64,000 nt of DNA from Epilithonimonas zeae (GTDB lineage Bacteria > Bacteroidota > Bacteroidia > Flavobacteriales > Weeksellaceae): NCBI RefSeq assembly GCF_900141765.1, contig NZ_FSRK01000001.1:1-64000 (forward strand), given 5' to 3'. Shown here piece by piece: positions 16,703-26,051 of this stretch. Made by a program: the position numbers and the translations under genes. Every line of letters starts with the position of its first letter. Position 1 is the stretch's first letter. The notes beneath the pieces are model-generated. The model was not told the origin of the DNA, made no database searches, and saw only the letters and a program-made list of their open reading frames with translations.

Positions 16703-17677
16703 TTAGTATACTCTTAAACCAGATCTAGCTCCACTGGAAGTCAATACAGATTGAGATCTTGCTTTCTGACCGGCAGAGAACATAAACATCGCAGCATCAT
16801 CCACGTAATCCATATAATTCATAAACATTACAGATCTGGATGTTCCGCTGCAAGTGTTATATAATGGATAGGTTGGTTTTCCATAATTGGCACCAGTTTG
16901 TGTCGGTGTATCAGCAACTTGGTCATTTCCACAAGATGCATCGCCCCAGATATGTCTTAAGTTAAGGTAATGTCCAACTTCGTGTGTTGCGGTTCTTCCA
17001 AGATTATAAGGCGCTGTAGTACCAGTTTTTCCAAAATAGGGCGCTGCGATTACAACACCATCGTTCCAAAGTCCTGCAGATTCTGGAAATGTCGCATATC
17101 CAAGAATTCCACCCATATTTCCAACAACCCAAAGGTTGAAATAATTAGCTGGGCTTGTTGCGTCGATTCCGCCTGATGATGATTTTTTCATAGCATCATT
17201 AGTGCCCCATTTTGTTTTAGTGGTAGCTTTTCTTACGGTTTTTACAAGATGAAATCTCACCTGAGTATCGCCTGCTTTAACACCTGAAAATTCTGTCGGG
17301 ATTTTAGTCGCATCCGTATTAGTTCCCGCAAAATCAGCATTAAGAATAGCAATCTGTTCAGCAATTCTCGCATCAGAAATATTTTCTGCAGATGACTTGT
17401 ACAATATATTAACTACAACCGGAATATCTACGGAACCATCTGCTAAAACCTTTCCCGAAGTAATAAAAGATTGAAGTCCTGCTTCTATATTAGCGTATCT
17501 TGCTCTCGCACTGGCATCTGTACTTAGTAATTGTTGTCTGATTTCTTCAGAAGGACAAGACCTTCTTGCGGCTACGGTAGTTGTAGAATTTTCCTCTGCT
17601 AAAGTTTCGGTTTCAGAGTTTTGAGTACAGGCAGTCAATGTAATGGCTGTAGCTAGGTAAAAAAAAGTTTTCTTCAT
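16703..17677 (-). CDS. Zinc metalloprotease, family M43 (cytophagalysin/pappalysin-like) lipoprotein
   Basis: This 324-residue protein begins with a lipoprotein signal (lipobox LTACTQ). The catalytic domain carries the extended metzincin zinc motif HEVGHYLNLRHIWGD starting at His232, which matches HExxHxxxxxHxxGD of family M43. The Met-turn is the MNYMDY segment near residue 285. It cleaves proteins outside the cytoplasm; the target is unknown. There is no C-terminal T9SS sorting domain, so anchoring as a lipoprotein is the likely way to the surface. It is divergent from the M1 aminopeptidase gene and has its own promoter and terminator. Confidence 0.9.
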   Translation of the reverse strand: MKKTFFYLATAITLTACTQNSETETLAEENSTTTVAARRSCPSEEIRQQLLSTDASARARYANIEAGLQSFITSGKVLADGSVDIPVVVNILYKSSAENISDARIAEQIAILNADFAGTNTDATKIPTEFSGVKAGDTQVRFHLVKTVRKATTKTKWGTNDAMKKSSSGGIDATSPANYFNLWVVGNMGGILGYATFPESAGLWNDGVVIAAPYFGKTGTTAPYNLGRTATHEVGHYLNLRHIWGDASCGNDQVADTPTQTGANYGKPTYPLYNTCSGTSRSVMFMNYMDYVDDAAMFMFSAGQKARSQSVLTSSGARSGLRVY

Positions 17678-17702
17678 AGGATTATATTTTTAAAATTTCA
17701 AT

Positions 17703-17710
17703 CAAATGTA
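17703..17710 (-). promoter_or_regulatory. -7 box (TACATTTG) of the M43 protease gene
   Basis: Read on the minus strand the sequence is TACATTTG, a full match to TAnnTTTG, 25 bases before the ATG at 17677. No clear -33 element is visible. Confidence 0.55.
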
Positions 17711-17880
17711 TGTATTTTTTACATTTATTTATGGTTTGTTTTAAAAAATATTTAACAATTAATTAAATGTGTTGGATAATATTTAATTAATCGTTTGTTT
17801 GAATTGATTTTATTTGCTGAAAGTGAGATGCTTTTAATTTTTTCTGGAATTCCGAAAATTATCTTTTCATTTTAAATTTT

Positions 17881-17888
17881 TATTTTTG
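17881..17888 (+). promoter_or_regulatory. -7 box (TATTTTTG) of the M1 aminopeptidase gene
   Basis: A full match to TAnnTTTG lies 18 bases before the ATG at 17907, the usual distance for a short leader in this phylum. Confidence 0.6.
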
Positions 17889-17906
17889 ATTTCTAATTGT
17901 TAAAAA

Positions 17907-19766
17907 ATGAACAAACTATTATTGGGATTGATGTTGATAGGCACTACAATGTCTGCACAGGAATTGTATATGCCGAGAAACATTAAGAAAGCTTATACCA
18001 ACGGAACACGTGATATTTCTGGAAAGCCGGGCAGAAACTATTGGCAAAACAAAGGGGTTTATGATGTGAATGTTAAAGTGGATGCAAAAACCAAGATTGT
18101 TTCTGGTTCCGAGGTGATTCAGTATTCCAATAATAGTCCGGATGAATTGAAAATCTTAGCGATTAGATTTGTGAATAATATGACCAAACCACAATCTGCA
18201 AGAGCTGGCTATGCTTCGAAAGATGCTTTGACGGATGGTTTGAAAATTAAATCTTTCTACATCAACGGAGAAAAATATAATATCAATAGTGATAACTGGT
18301 CAACTGTTGAGGCCGTGAAATTAATAAAACCATTGGCTTCAAAATCTAATACAGAAATCAAAATCGAGTGGGAATATCCATTAGCTAAAGAAAGTGGAAG
18401 AGAAGGGCAAATAGACCCAGAGACTTTTTATGTAGCCTATTCTTTCCCGAGAGTGTCGGTTTATGATGACTATAACGGTTGGGATATGTTGCAGCATAAC
18501 GGCAGACAGGAGTTTTATAATGATTTCAATGATTACTCTTTTTCTATTTCTGCGCCTAAGAATTTTGTGGTTTGGTCAACGGGGGATTTTCTGAACCCTG
18601 AAGACGTACTTCAACCCGAATATCTGAAACGTTTCAAAGAGTCTTTAAAGTCGGATAAAATCATCCACGTTGCAAATGCCGAAGAAATGAAATCGGGAAA
18701 AGTGACGAAACAAAATGAATGGAATGTCTGGAAATTCAAAGCCAATCATATTGTTGATTTTTGTTTTGCATTGAGCAATCATTACGTTTGGGATGCATCG
18801 AGTGTTCAATTAAAAACCAAAAGAGCAAGTGTGCAATCGGCTTACAATGCCGGCGCGAAAGATTTTGAACAATACACGGGCTGGATGCGCTATAACCTGA
18901 AATGGTTTACCGACAACTGGCCTGGTGTAGAATATCCTTTTCCTGTGATGACGGCCATCCAAGGTTACGCCGATATGGAATATCCAATGATGATAAATGA
19001 CACCAGTATCCCAGATGATTTGCAGGATGCGAGACTGACGGCTGACCACGAGATTGCGCACACCTATTTTCCTTTTTATATGGGAATCAACGAAACCCGA
19101 TATGCTTATATGGATGAAGGTTGGGCGACTATGCTGGAATATCTGATCGGAATTGATGAAAATGGAAAAGAAGCAGCGGATAAATTTATGAAGAACTTCC
19201 GTGTGAAGCGTTGGATTAATGATGCTTCTACGGAACAGGATCAACCGATTATTACGCTAAGCTCACAACTTTCTGGTGCAGGTTATGGGAACAATGCTTA
19301 TGTAAAATCAGCATTGTCTTATTTGGCTTTGAAGGATTATTTGGGTGATGACTTGTTCAAGAAGGCGCTTCATCATTATATGGATAATTGGAATGGAAAG
19401 CATCCAATCCCGTGGGATTATTTTAATTCTATGAATACAGGTACTGGTAAAAACCTGAATTGGTTCTTCAATAATTGGTTTTATACGAATAATTATATCG
19501 ATTTGAAAATCAATTCTATTTCTCAGGAAAAGAATCAGATGGTTTTAACGGTTGATAATGTTGGTGGATTTGCGATTCCGTTTGATGTTGTTTTGACTTA
19601 TGAAGATGGAACAACGGAAAAAGGCCATTTTACGCCAGTTGTTTGGGAGAAAGACCAGAAATCTACCAGTCTGAATATTCCGGTTAAGAAGAAAATAAAA
19701 TCTGTGAATCTGGATGGCGGGATTTTTATGGATTATACGCCGGATGATAATTTGAAGAGTCTTTAA
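17907..19766 (+). CDS. M1 family metallopeptidase (aminopeptidase)
   Basis: This 619-residue protein has a signal peptide (MNKLLLGLMLIGTTMSAQ). The N-terminal beta domain is followed by the gluzincin catalytic domain with zinc motif HEIAH at His381-His385 and the third ligand Glu in YAYMDEGWATMLEYL, 18 residues further. The exopeptidase motif of classical aminopeptidase N (GAMEN) is not obvious; instead GYADMEYPMMI stands in the matching place, as is common in Bacteroidetes M1 proteins. It should trim peptides in the periplasm. The lipoprotein gene 27 bases downstream may be in the same transcript. Confidence 0.9.
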   Translation: MNKLLLGLMLIGTTMSAQELYMPRNIKKAYTNGTRDISGKPGRNYWQNKGVYDVNVKVDAKTKIVSGSEVIQYSNNSPDELKILAIRFVNNMTKPQSARAGYASKDALTDGLKIKSFYINGEKYNINSDNWSTVEAVKLIKPLASKSNTEIKIEWEYPLAKESGREGQIDPETFYVAYSFPRVSVYDDYNGWDMLQHNGRQEFYNDFNDYSFSISAPKNFVVWSTGDFLNPEDVLQPEYLKRFKESLKSDKIIHVANAEEMKSGKVTKQNEWNVWKFKANHIVDFCFALSNHYVWDASSVQLKTKRASVQSAYNAGAKDFEQYTGWMRYNLKWFTDNWPGVEYPFPVMTAIQGYADMEYPMMINDTSIPDDLQDARLTADHEIAHTYFPFYMGINETRYAYMDEGWATMLEYLIGIDENGKEAADKFMKNFRVKRWINDASTEQDQPIITLSSQLSGAGYGNNAYVKSALSYLALKDYLGDDLFKKALHHYMDNWNGKHPIPWDYFNSMNTGTGKNLNWFFNNWFYTNNYIDLKINSISQEKNQMVLTVDNVGGFAIPFDVVLTYEDGTTEKGHFTPVVWEKDQKSTSLNIPVKKKIKSVNLDGGIFMDYTPDDNLKSL

Positions 19767-19792
19767 TTTTAGTTTTACAAAAGAGATTTTGT

Positions 19793-20746
19793 ATGAAAAA
19801 TATTAGTCTTTTATTGATGTTGCTATTCTTTTCGTCCTGCGTTTCACAAAAGAATAAAACCATTCAGCAAAATATTCTGACGTTGAAGGACAGCTATTGT
19901 AAAGCGCCTTTGCAATACAATTATTCTCAGAAAATCCCATCATACAATTCTGATTCTATTATTAATGCCAATCAGAAACTCAAGAATTATTTTTCCGACC
20001 AAAGTATTTTGATTCTTAATGCTTTGGAAAGTATTGATGAAGCAGAGAAAATCATCGATTTGAAAAAAGATTCGACATTAAAATCTCAACTGAGAGTTGT
20101 ACAGTTGAAAACTAAAATTAATAGTAAAATCAGTATTGCATTGACGGAGTTAGATGCTGTAGCAGCGGAATTTGACTGCGAAGGTGAAAGGGTTGCCCAG
20201 ATGGCCAATTATGTAGATAATATGAATGACAACCGAAATAATAAATTGATACTTTTTTCTATTATTACTGGTGCAGTAACCTCTGTTGCAGGAGGTGTTA
20301 TCAAGGATAATGGTGTAGAAAACGCAGTGAATATTGGTGGAGGTTTGTTGGGGGCGGGACTTGGTTTAGCAACTTTTAATCCTAAAGGTAAAAAAGTAGA
20401 ATTCATCCACGGGCGAAATCTCCTGCGTGATATTTGGGAACAAAAGTTACTGTCCAAGAATTTTCCGCCTTTCATCTGGTATATGTACACCGAGAAGAAG
20501 TTTACCGGAAACCGGGAACATTCTATCATCGAGAATATGAAGCAAAGGTGGATTCAGTACCAGTTTGACAGCGATGAGAATACCGCCAATCAATCTGTGA
20601 ATTTTGGAAACGGGGGACTTTATCGTTCATCCGACTTACATAATCGCGCATCGATGCTGAATCAAATGCAGTCTGCCACAAGAACTATTAATCAGAATAT
20701 TAATTATCTTCTGCTGGATTTGGATAAGGTGATTTCGGATTCTTAG
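19793..20746 (+). CDS. Lipoprotein with a glycine-zipper-like segment, unknown function
   Basis: This 317-residue protein has a lipoprotein signal (LLFFSSCVSQ). Residues about 50-140 are charged and helical. Near residues 155-200 a Gly/Ala-rich stretch (GAVTSVAGGVIKD and GGGLLGAGLGLATF) resembles a glycine zipper that could lie on or in a membrane. The C-terminal third is hydrophilic. I do not recognise the family. It follows the M1 gene by 27 bases. Confidence 0.7.
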   Translation: MKNISLLLMLLFFSSCVSQKNKTIQQNILTLKDSYCKAPLQYNYSQKIPSYNSDSIINANQKLKNYFSDQSILILNALESIDEAEKIIDLKKDSTLKSQLRVVQLKTKINSKISIALTELDAVAAEFDCEGERVAQMANYVDNMNDNRNNKLILFSIITGAVTSVAGGVIKDNGVENAVNIGGGLLGAGLGLATFNPKGKKVEFIHGRNLLRDIWEQKLLSKNFPPFIWYMYTEKKFTGNREHSIIENMKQRWIQYQFDSDENTANQSVNFGNGGLYRSSDLHNRASMLNQMQSATRTINQNINYLLLDLDKVISDS

Positions 20747-20801
20747 TCAACTTTAATTATAGAAAACTTCTTTGTGGTGGGGATAATTCTTTAATAAATG
20801 A

Positions 20802-20809
20802 TAGATTTG
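20802..20809 (+). promoter_or_regulatory. -7 box (TAGATTTG) of the FKBP gene
   Basis: A full match to TAnnTTTG, followed by C as is common, lies 34 bases before the ATG at 20843. Confidence 0.5.
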
Positions 20810-20842
20810 CAGCCATTAATTCGTTAATCATAAAATTATAAA

Positions 20843-21553
20843 ATGAAAAGACAGACTATCGCATTGTTTTGCATAGCAACCCTTAGTATTATTTCTTGTG
20901 CTAAGGAAGGAGATAAAAAAGATGACAGCAAATATACCGACGAGCAAAAAGCCTCTTATTACATAGGAATGAGCATCGCTCAAAATATGAAACAGGAAGG
21001 TTTCAAAGTAGATGCAGAACTTTTGGCTCAAGGTATCAAAGAGGAAATGGACAGCACGAAGAAAAAGATGTTGCCAGCTGAAGAGATGAACAGCTTTATG
21101 CAAGATTTTATGATGAAGCAACATCAAAAAAAGCAGTCAGAAGCAGGATTACAGTCCAATGATAATAAGAAAAAAGGTCTGGAGTTTTTGGCTAAAAATA
21201 AAACCAACCCAAAAGTGAAAACTACTGCTTCTGGTTTACAGTATGAGGTTTTGCAGGAAGGTGATGGTAAAACAAAACCGAAAGCAACCGATATAGTACA
21301 GGTAAAATATACCGGAAAATTATTGAACGGAACCGTCTTCGACTCAACCGACAAAAATGGAGGTGCGCCAGCAGATATTAATTTGGGCGCTGTTATCCCA
21401 GGATGGACAGAAGGAATCCAGTTGATGAGCAAAGGATCTAAGTACAGATTTTATATTCCTTCCGATTTAGCTTACGGAGATCAAGGAGCTGGAGGCGCAA
21501 TTCCGGGAGGTTCTACTATTATATTTGATATAGAATTGGTGGGTGTGAAATAA
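20843..21553 (+). CDS. FKBP-type peptidyl-prolyl cis-trans isomerase lipoprotein
   Basis: This 236-residue lipoprotein (lipobox IISCAK) speeds prolyl isomerisation in proteins outside the cytoplasm. Residues about 30-105 form the FKBP N-terminal dimerisation domain (DEQKASYYIGMSIAQNMK), as in FkpA/Mip. The FKBP catalytic domain covers about 125-236 and has VQVKYTGKLLNGTVFDST, the core Trp region LGAVIPGWTEGIQLM, and YRFYIPSDLAYGDQGAGG. All active-site aromatic residues expected for FKBP are present. It has its own promoter and terminator. Confidence 0.93.
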   Translation: MKRQTIALFCIATLSIISCAKEGDKKDDSKYTDEQKASYYIGMSIAQNMKQEGFKVDAELLAQGIKEEMDSTKKKMLPAEEMNSFMQDFMMKQHQKKQSEAGLQSNDNKKKGLEFLAKNKTNPKVKTTASGLQYEVLQEGDGKTKPKATDIVQVKYTGKLLNGTVFDSTDKNGGAPADINLGAVIPGWTEGIQLMSKGSKYRFYIPSDLAYGDQGAGGAIPGGSTIIFDIELVGVK

Positions 21554-21577
21554 AGCCAGTTAGTTTAATAAAATTCA

Positions 21578-21607
21578 AAAACCTCAGCTATTTCGGCTGA
21601 GGTTTTC
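21578..21607 (+). terminator. Terminator of the FKBP gene
   Basis: A perfect 11-bp stem (AAAACCTCAGC at 21578-21588 with GCTGAGGTTTT at 21596-21606) stands 24 bases after the stop and before the convergent gene. Confidence 0.85.
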
Positions 21608-21630
21608 TTGTCTTATTACAAATAATATCT

Positions 21631-22809
21631 TTAAAAAATATTATATCCTAAAATAAAAGAAACTCTGCTAAGCTTCGCACTCCAATAGCCTCTTTCGTAT
21701 AATTCTTTGCTGGTAGAAACTTTCAGCTCACCACTGAATTTATTCTTGTACTTATAACCGATTCCAAAATTCAAATATGTACTTTTTGTGTCATAATAAG
21801 AACCACCATTCAAATAGCCAGGTTTGAGGCTGGTGTAGGTCATGAGTGCATCTTTGGTCATATAAATATTGGTCACTATTCCGGCATTGATGAAAATTTT
21901 TGACTTGTCGCTGAGAAACATATAATGTCTCAGTCCAATTTCCAAGTCTAGCATATCAAAACTTGTAGCGAACTTATACGTTCCATCCTTGGAAACACTT
22001 TCATTTTTATATCTGTAATATGTTGGTTCTGCAATTATAGACCATTTGTTTTTGTTAAACGGCAAAACTAACTCAGCTTCCAGACCAATTGTATAGCCTG
22101 TTTTATCAGAAAAATCTACATCTTGATAAAAACTGTGAAGGTCAACATTTAGTTTATTAAAACTTACACCCATCCGAAAGCTTAAATTAAAATCTAACTT
22201 ATTATTTTTTGTTTCATTTTTTTCTCCGTTATATTGTTGGAAAAAATCAACAAGATAACTTTTTTCATATTTAATTTTCCGGGTTTTTTCTCCAGTTAAA
22301 CTTACTAGTTGGTCAATATATTCTGTATTCTCAGCAATTTTATATGTGTCTCCGCCAGGATTATATTTTTTATAGACCAATGGTATGATTTCTCCATTTT
22401 CCGTTGAATAGAAATATTGTTCAATATTCTTGTTTCTATACTGATAGAGTTTAAGCTTTCCACTAGTCAATTGGTTCAAGAAAATGGTTCGTTCTTCCCA
22501 GATTGGATTTGGAAGATATGATAAATCATTCATGTTATTAGAAGAGACATCTATTTTGCCCGTATATTTAACAAATTTAAAATAGTTCGGAACTGAAAAT
22601 TCTTTTATATTAATCAGTTGACCTGTCTTTTGCTCGTCATTTTCTCCGGATTTGTAAATGAAAGTATCAGGATTTTCCAACCAGTCTAGATTTTTTATAT
22701 AAACATCTTTTTGCTGGCCGCTTTGAGTGATGATGTAACCTTTTTCAAATTTGATTTGACTATTTGCTATAAATGATAGCAAAATACACAAGAGGTAGTG
22801 AATTTTCAT
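21631..22809 (-). CDS. Outer-membrane beta-barrel-like protein, unknown function
   Basis: From the ATG at 22809 the protein has about 392 residues and starts with a good signal peptide (MKIHYLLCILLSFIANSQ). The frame stays open for 29 more codons upstream, but that extension would cross the clpB terminator and hide the signal peptide, so the shorter start is chosen. The first half is a soluble beta domain (FEKGYIITQSGQQKDVYIKN). The second half has alternating beta strands ending VSFILGYNIF, with a terminal aromatic residue typical of outer-membrane barrels. I do not recognise a specific family. Confidence 0.72.
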   Translation of the reverse strand: MKIHYLLCILLSFIANSQIKFEKGYIITQSGQQKDVYIKNLDWLENPDTFIYKSGENDEQKTGQLINIKEFSVPNYFKFVKYTGKIDVSSNNMNDLSYLPNPIWEERTIFLNQLTSGKLKLYQYRNKNIEQYFYSTENGEIIPLVYKKYNPGGDTYKIAENTEYIDQLVSLTGEKTRKIKYEKSYLVDFFQQYNGEKNETKNNKLDFNLSFRMGVSFNKLNVDLHSFYQDVDFSDKTGYTIGLEAELVLPFNKNKWSIIAEPTYYRYKNESVSKDGTYKFATSFDMLDLEIGLRHYMFLSDKSKIFINAGIVTNIYMTKDALMTYTSLKPGYLNGGSYYDTKSTYLNFGIGYKYKNKFSGELKVSTSKELYERGYWSAKLSRVSFILGYNIF

Positions 22810-22875
22810 TGAATCATTAATTTTGACGCAAATTAAAATTAATTTTTCAAAATAAGACGATGATTTATTCCTGAA

Positions 22876-22915
22876 TAAAAAAATCCTTTTTAGCATTGCT
22901 AAAAAGGATTTTTTT
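22876..22915 (-). terminator. Terminator of clpB
   Basis: A stem of about 14 bp (AAATCCTTTTTAGC at 22881-22894 with GCTAAAAAGGATTT) with a 3-base loop lies 39 bases after the clpB stop. The minus strand continues with a T run. Confidence 0.9.
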
Positions 22916-22949
22916 AAAATAGTATTTAATATGAAGAAAAATTTAACTC

Positions 22950-25541
22950 TTATTCCACCGGTCTGAAAACCAAACCTGTCTCCTCGAAATAATCCAGCGT
23001 AATTCTGTCGCCGTCATTCACGGTTCCAGCGAGGATTTCTTTCGATAATTTATTCAAAACTTCCTGCTGAATCACTCTTTTCAAAGGTCTTGCTCCGAAA
23101 ACTGGGTCATAACCTTTGTTGGTCAGATAATCCAAAGCATCTTGTGTTGCGGTCAAAATAATATTTCTTTTCAGCAACAAATCATTGAAACCTCTCAATT
23201 GATACTGAACGATTTTCCCGATTTCTTTTTTTCTTAAAGGCTGGAACAAAACGGTTTCATCAATTCTGTTCAGGAATTCCGGACGTAAAGTTTGTTTCAA
23301 CAAATCAAAAACTTCAATTTTCGTTTTATCAACAATTTCATCCTGATTTTCCTCTGTAATATTTTCAAAATTTTCCTGAATGATATGCGAGCCGAGATTC
23401 GATGTCATAATGATAATTGAGTTTTTGAAATTTACCACACGACCTTTGTTATCCGTCAAACGACCGTCATCCAAGACTTGAAGTAATGTATTGAAAACAT
23501 CAGGATGCGCTTTTTCAATTTCGTCCAAAAGTACCACGGAATAAGGTCTTCTTCTCACGGCTTCCGTCAATTGTCCGCCTTCATCATAACCCACATATCC
23601 CGGAGGCGCACCAACTAATCTCGAAACTGAATGACGTTCCTGATATTCACTCATATCGATTCTCGTCATATTGTTTTCGTCGTCGAATAAAAACTCGGCC
23701 AAAGCCTTTGCCAGCTCTGTCTTACCAACTCCGGTTGTTCCTAAGAATAAGAAACTTCCGATTGGTTTTTTCTCATCGCTCAAGCCTGCTCTGTTTCTTC
23801 TGATTGCATCTGCAACCGCTTCAATCGCTTCTTCCTGACCGACAACTCTGTGGTGAAGTTCTGTTTCCAGATGTAATAATTTTTCTCTTTCAGATTGAAG
23901 TAGTTTTGTAACAGGAATTCCCGTCCATTTTCCAATCACTTCTGATATATTATCTGCGGTTACTTCTTCCTTAATCAATTCATTTTGATGATTTTGCATC
24001 TCAAGCTCGAGTTTCTGCAAAGCATCTTCTTTTTCTTTAATTTTCCCGTATTGGATTTCCGCAACTTTTGCGTAATCTCCTGCTCTTGACGCTCTTTCTG
24101 CTTCAAGTTTCAGAGATTCTATATCTTTTTTGATGGACGTTAAATCCTCAGATTTTTGTTTTTCTTTCAGCCATTTAGCGTTTATTTCATTTCTCTGTTC
24201 AGAAATTTTCGAAATATCTTCTTTTAAATGGTCGATTTTGGTTTGACTTCCTTCTCTTGAAATAGCCGCCAACTCAATTTCCATCTGCATCAATTTTCTG
24301 TCGAGAACATCCAGTTCTTCAGGTTTTGAATTGATTTCCATTCTCAATTTTGCAGAAGCTTCATCAATTAAGTCAATTGCTTTATCCGGTAAAAATCGGT
24401 CAGAAATATATCGTTGAGACATTTCCACAGCTGCAATAATCGCCTCGTCTTTGATTCTTACTTTGTGATGCGCTTCGTATTTATCTTTAATTCCACGAAG
24501 AATAGAAATCGCAGATTCTGTATCAGGTTCTTCCACCATTACTTTCTGGAAACGTCTTTCTAAGGCTTTATCTTTTTCGAAATATTTTTGATATTCATTC
24601 AAAGTGGTTGCACCGATCGCTCTTAATTCTCCTCTTGCCAAAGCGGGTTTCAAAATATTTGCAGCATCCATCGCGCCTTCACCACCTCCGGCTCCAACTA
24701 ACGTATGAATTTCGTCAATGAAAAGAATAATTTGTCCTTCCGATTTGATGACCTCATTAACAACAGATTTCAATCGCTCTTCAAACTCACCTTTGTATTT
24801 TGCACCGGCAATCAGAGCACCCATATCTAAGGAGTACAAAGTTTTATCCTGCAAATTTTCAGGAACGTCTCCATTGATAATTCTGTGCGCAATTCCTTCT
24901 GCAATAGCGGTTTTACCAACTCCAGGTTCACCAATCAGAATTGGATTATTTTTAGTTCTTCTTGAAAGAATCTGCAAAACCCTTCTGATTTCTTCATCAC
25001 GCCCGATTACTGGGTCAAGTTTTCCTTCTGCAGCAAGTTCGTTGAAGTTTTTAGCATATTTATTTAAGGATTGATACGTTTCTTCTGAACTTGCAGAAGT
25101 CGCTTTCGAGCCTTTTCTTAATTCTTTAATTCCTCCTTCCAAAAGACTTTTGGTCACGCCCATATCTTTCAACATTTTAGAAACTTCAGAATTTGTTTCT
25201 AAAAGTGATAACCAAAGATGTTCAATAGTCACGAATTCATCGCCCATTTTTTTGGCGATGTTAGGCGCGTCAAGCAAAACTTTGTTTGCTGATTGTGAAA
25301 GATAAATATTTCCGCCTTGTACTTTCGGAAGTCTTTCAAGACTTTCACGGTTGCGCTCTCTTACCAAAGTGGCATCTGCTTCAGATTTTTTGAGTAAGAA
25401 AGGCGATATATTTTCATCGACCTGAAAAATTCCTTCAAGTAAATGTTGAGGTTCTATTTGCTGATTGCCAAATTCCATTGCGACTTGCTGGGCAGCCTGG
25501 ATGGCTTCTTGTGATTTTACTGTATATTGATTTAGATTCAT
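22950..25541 (-). CDS. clpB: ATP-dependent protein disaggregase ClpB
   Basis: This 863-residue AAA+ chaperone rescues aggregated proteins with the DnaK system in the cytoplasm. The order is: Clp N-terminal domain (1-145), first AAA+ module with Walker A GEPGVGKT near 205 and Walker B ILFIDEIHTLVGAG, a long coiled-coil M domain (about 410-530) that marks ClpB among the Hsp100 proteins, and the second AAA+ module with Walker A GTTGVGKT near 607 and the sensor region NRIDETVLF. It ends with a D2-small domain. Length is normal. No CIRCE element or TAnnTTTG box is evident upstream. Confidence 0.96.
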   Translation of the reverse strand: MNLNQYTVKSQEAIQAAQQVAMEFGNQQIEPQHLLEGIFQVDENISPFLLKKSEADATLVRERNRESLERLPKVQGGNIYLSQSANKVLLDAPNIAKKMGDEFVTIEHLWLSLLETNSEVSKMLKDMGVTKSLLEGGIKELRKGSKATSASSEETYQSLNKYAKNFNELAAEGKLDPVIGRDEEIRRVLQILSRRTKNNPILIGEPGVGKTAIAEGIAHRIINGDVPENLQDKTLYSLDMGALIAGAKYKGEFEERLKSVVNEVIKSEGQIILFIDEIHTLVGAGGGEGAMDAANILKPALARGELRAIGATTLNEYQKYFEKDKALERRFQKVMVEEPDTESAISILRGIKDKYEAHHKVRIKDEAIIAAVEMSQRYISDRFLPDKAIDLIDEASAKLRMEINSKPEELDVLDRKLMQMEIELAAISREGSQTKIDHLKEDISKISEQRNEINAKWLKEKQKSEDLTSIKKDIESLKLEAERASRAGDYAKVAEIQYGKIKEKEDALQKLELEMQNHQNELIKEEVTADNISEVIGKWTGIPVTKLLQSEREKLLHLETELHHRVVGQEEAIEAVADAIRRNRAGLSDEKKPIGSFLFLGTTGVGKTELAKALAEFLFDDENNMTRIDMSEYQERHSVSRLVGAPPGYVGYDEGGQLTEAVRRRPYSVVLLDEIEKAHPDVFNTLLQVLDDGRLTDNKGRVVNFKNSIIIMTSNLGSHIIQENFENITEENQDEIVDKTKIEVFDLLKQTLRPEFLNRIDETVLFQPLRKKEIGKIVQYQLRGFNDLLLKRNIILTATQDALDYLTNKGYDPVFGARPLKRVIQQEVLNKLSKEILAGTVNDGDRITLDYFEETGLVFRPVE

Positions 25542-26025
25542 AATATTTTTGGATTAAATGATTTAAAAATTAAAAGATTAATGATTGAAAAACTTGTATC
25601 AAATTCCATTCAATTTTAGATTTTGAAACTATGATTTTTGTTTTTTTAAAAGCATTAAGAAAATAAATTTTTAAGGTTTAACTTCTTAATGCTTCATCAA
25701 TCATTTAATTCTGAAACCTTAATCACAAAAAGTATTCTATTGTTGAATTTTTAAAATTATCAGACGAAATTTCCGAATAATTAAATTTAAAGCTAATTCG
25801 AAAAGACAAAATTTCCGAAAATGTAAAAATTTGATAAAAAATCATTGTCAATTTGTAATGAAAATTATTTTAAATACTATTAAGAAGTATTTTCAAGTTT
25901 CTTTGGAATCTCAACACACTGAAATAAACTATTTAGATTCCTCCGGAATGACAAAGTGGATGTTGGGTTTTATTATGATAATTAGAAAGAGAATTCAAAT
26001 AATTTTAATTCGGGATTTTTATTTA
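25542..26025. other. AT-rich divergent intergenic region without a supported gene
   Basis: The 510 bases between clpB and the TPR/AraC gene hold no ORF with a credible start, composition or homology. At about 25937-25958 the sequence GATTCCTCCGGAATGACAAA stands out by its GC content and looks like a fragment of a dispersed intergenic repeat I have seen in flavobacterial genomes. Only the promoter of the downstream gene is otherwise visible. Confidence 0.5.
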
Positions 26026-26033
26026 TAAATTTG
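26026..26033 (+). promoter_or_regulatory. -7 box (TAAATTTG) of the TPR/AraC regulator gene
   Basis: A full match to TAnnTTTG ends 18 bases before the TTG start at 26052. Its distance supports that unusual start codon. Confidence 0.5.
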
Positions 26034-26051
26034 AGTGAATAAAATCTGAAT

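Noticed and set aside
18810-19244. 144-residue minus-strand ORF inside the M1 gene
   Set aside because: It is a shadow of the M1 aminopeptidase reading frame with no features of its own. The same holds for the other ORFs lying inside recognised genes.
22810-22896. N-terminal extension of the outer-membrane protein gene
   Set aside because: It overlaps the clpB terminator and would bury a clear signal peptide.
25831-26028. 65-residue ORF between clpB and the regulator gene
   Set aside because: No recognisable domain or start context, and it covers the promoter of the downstream gene.
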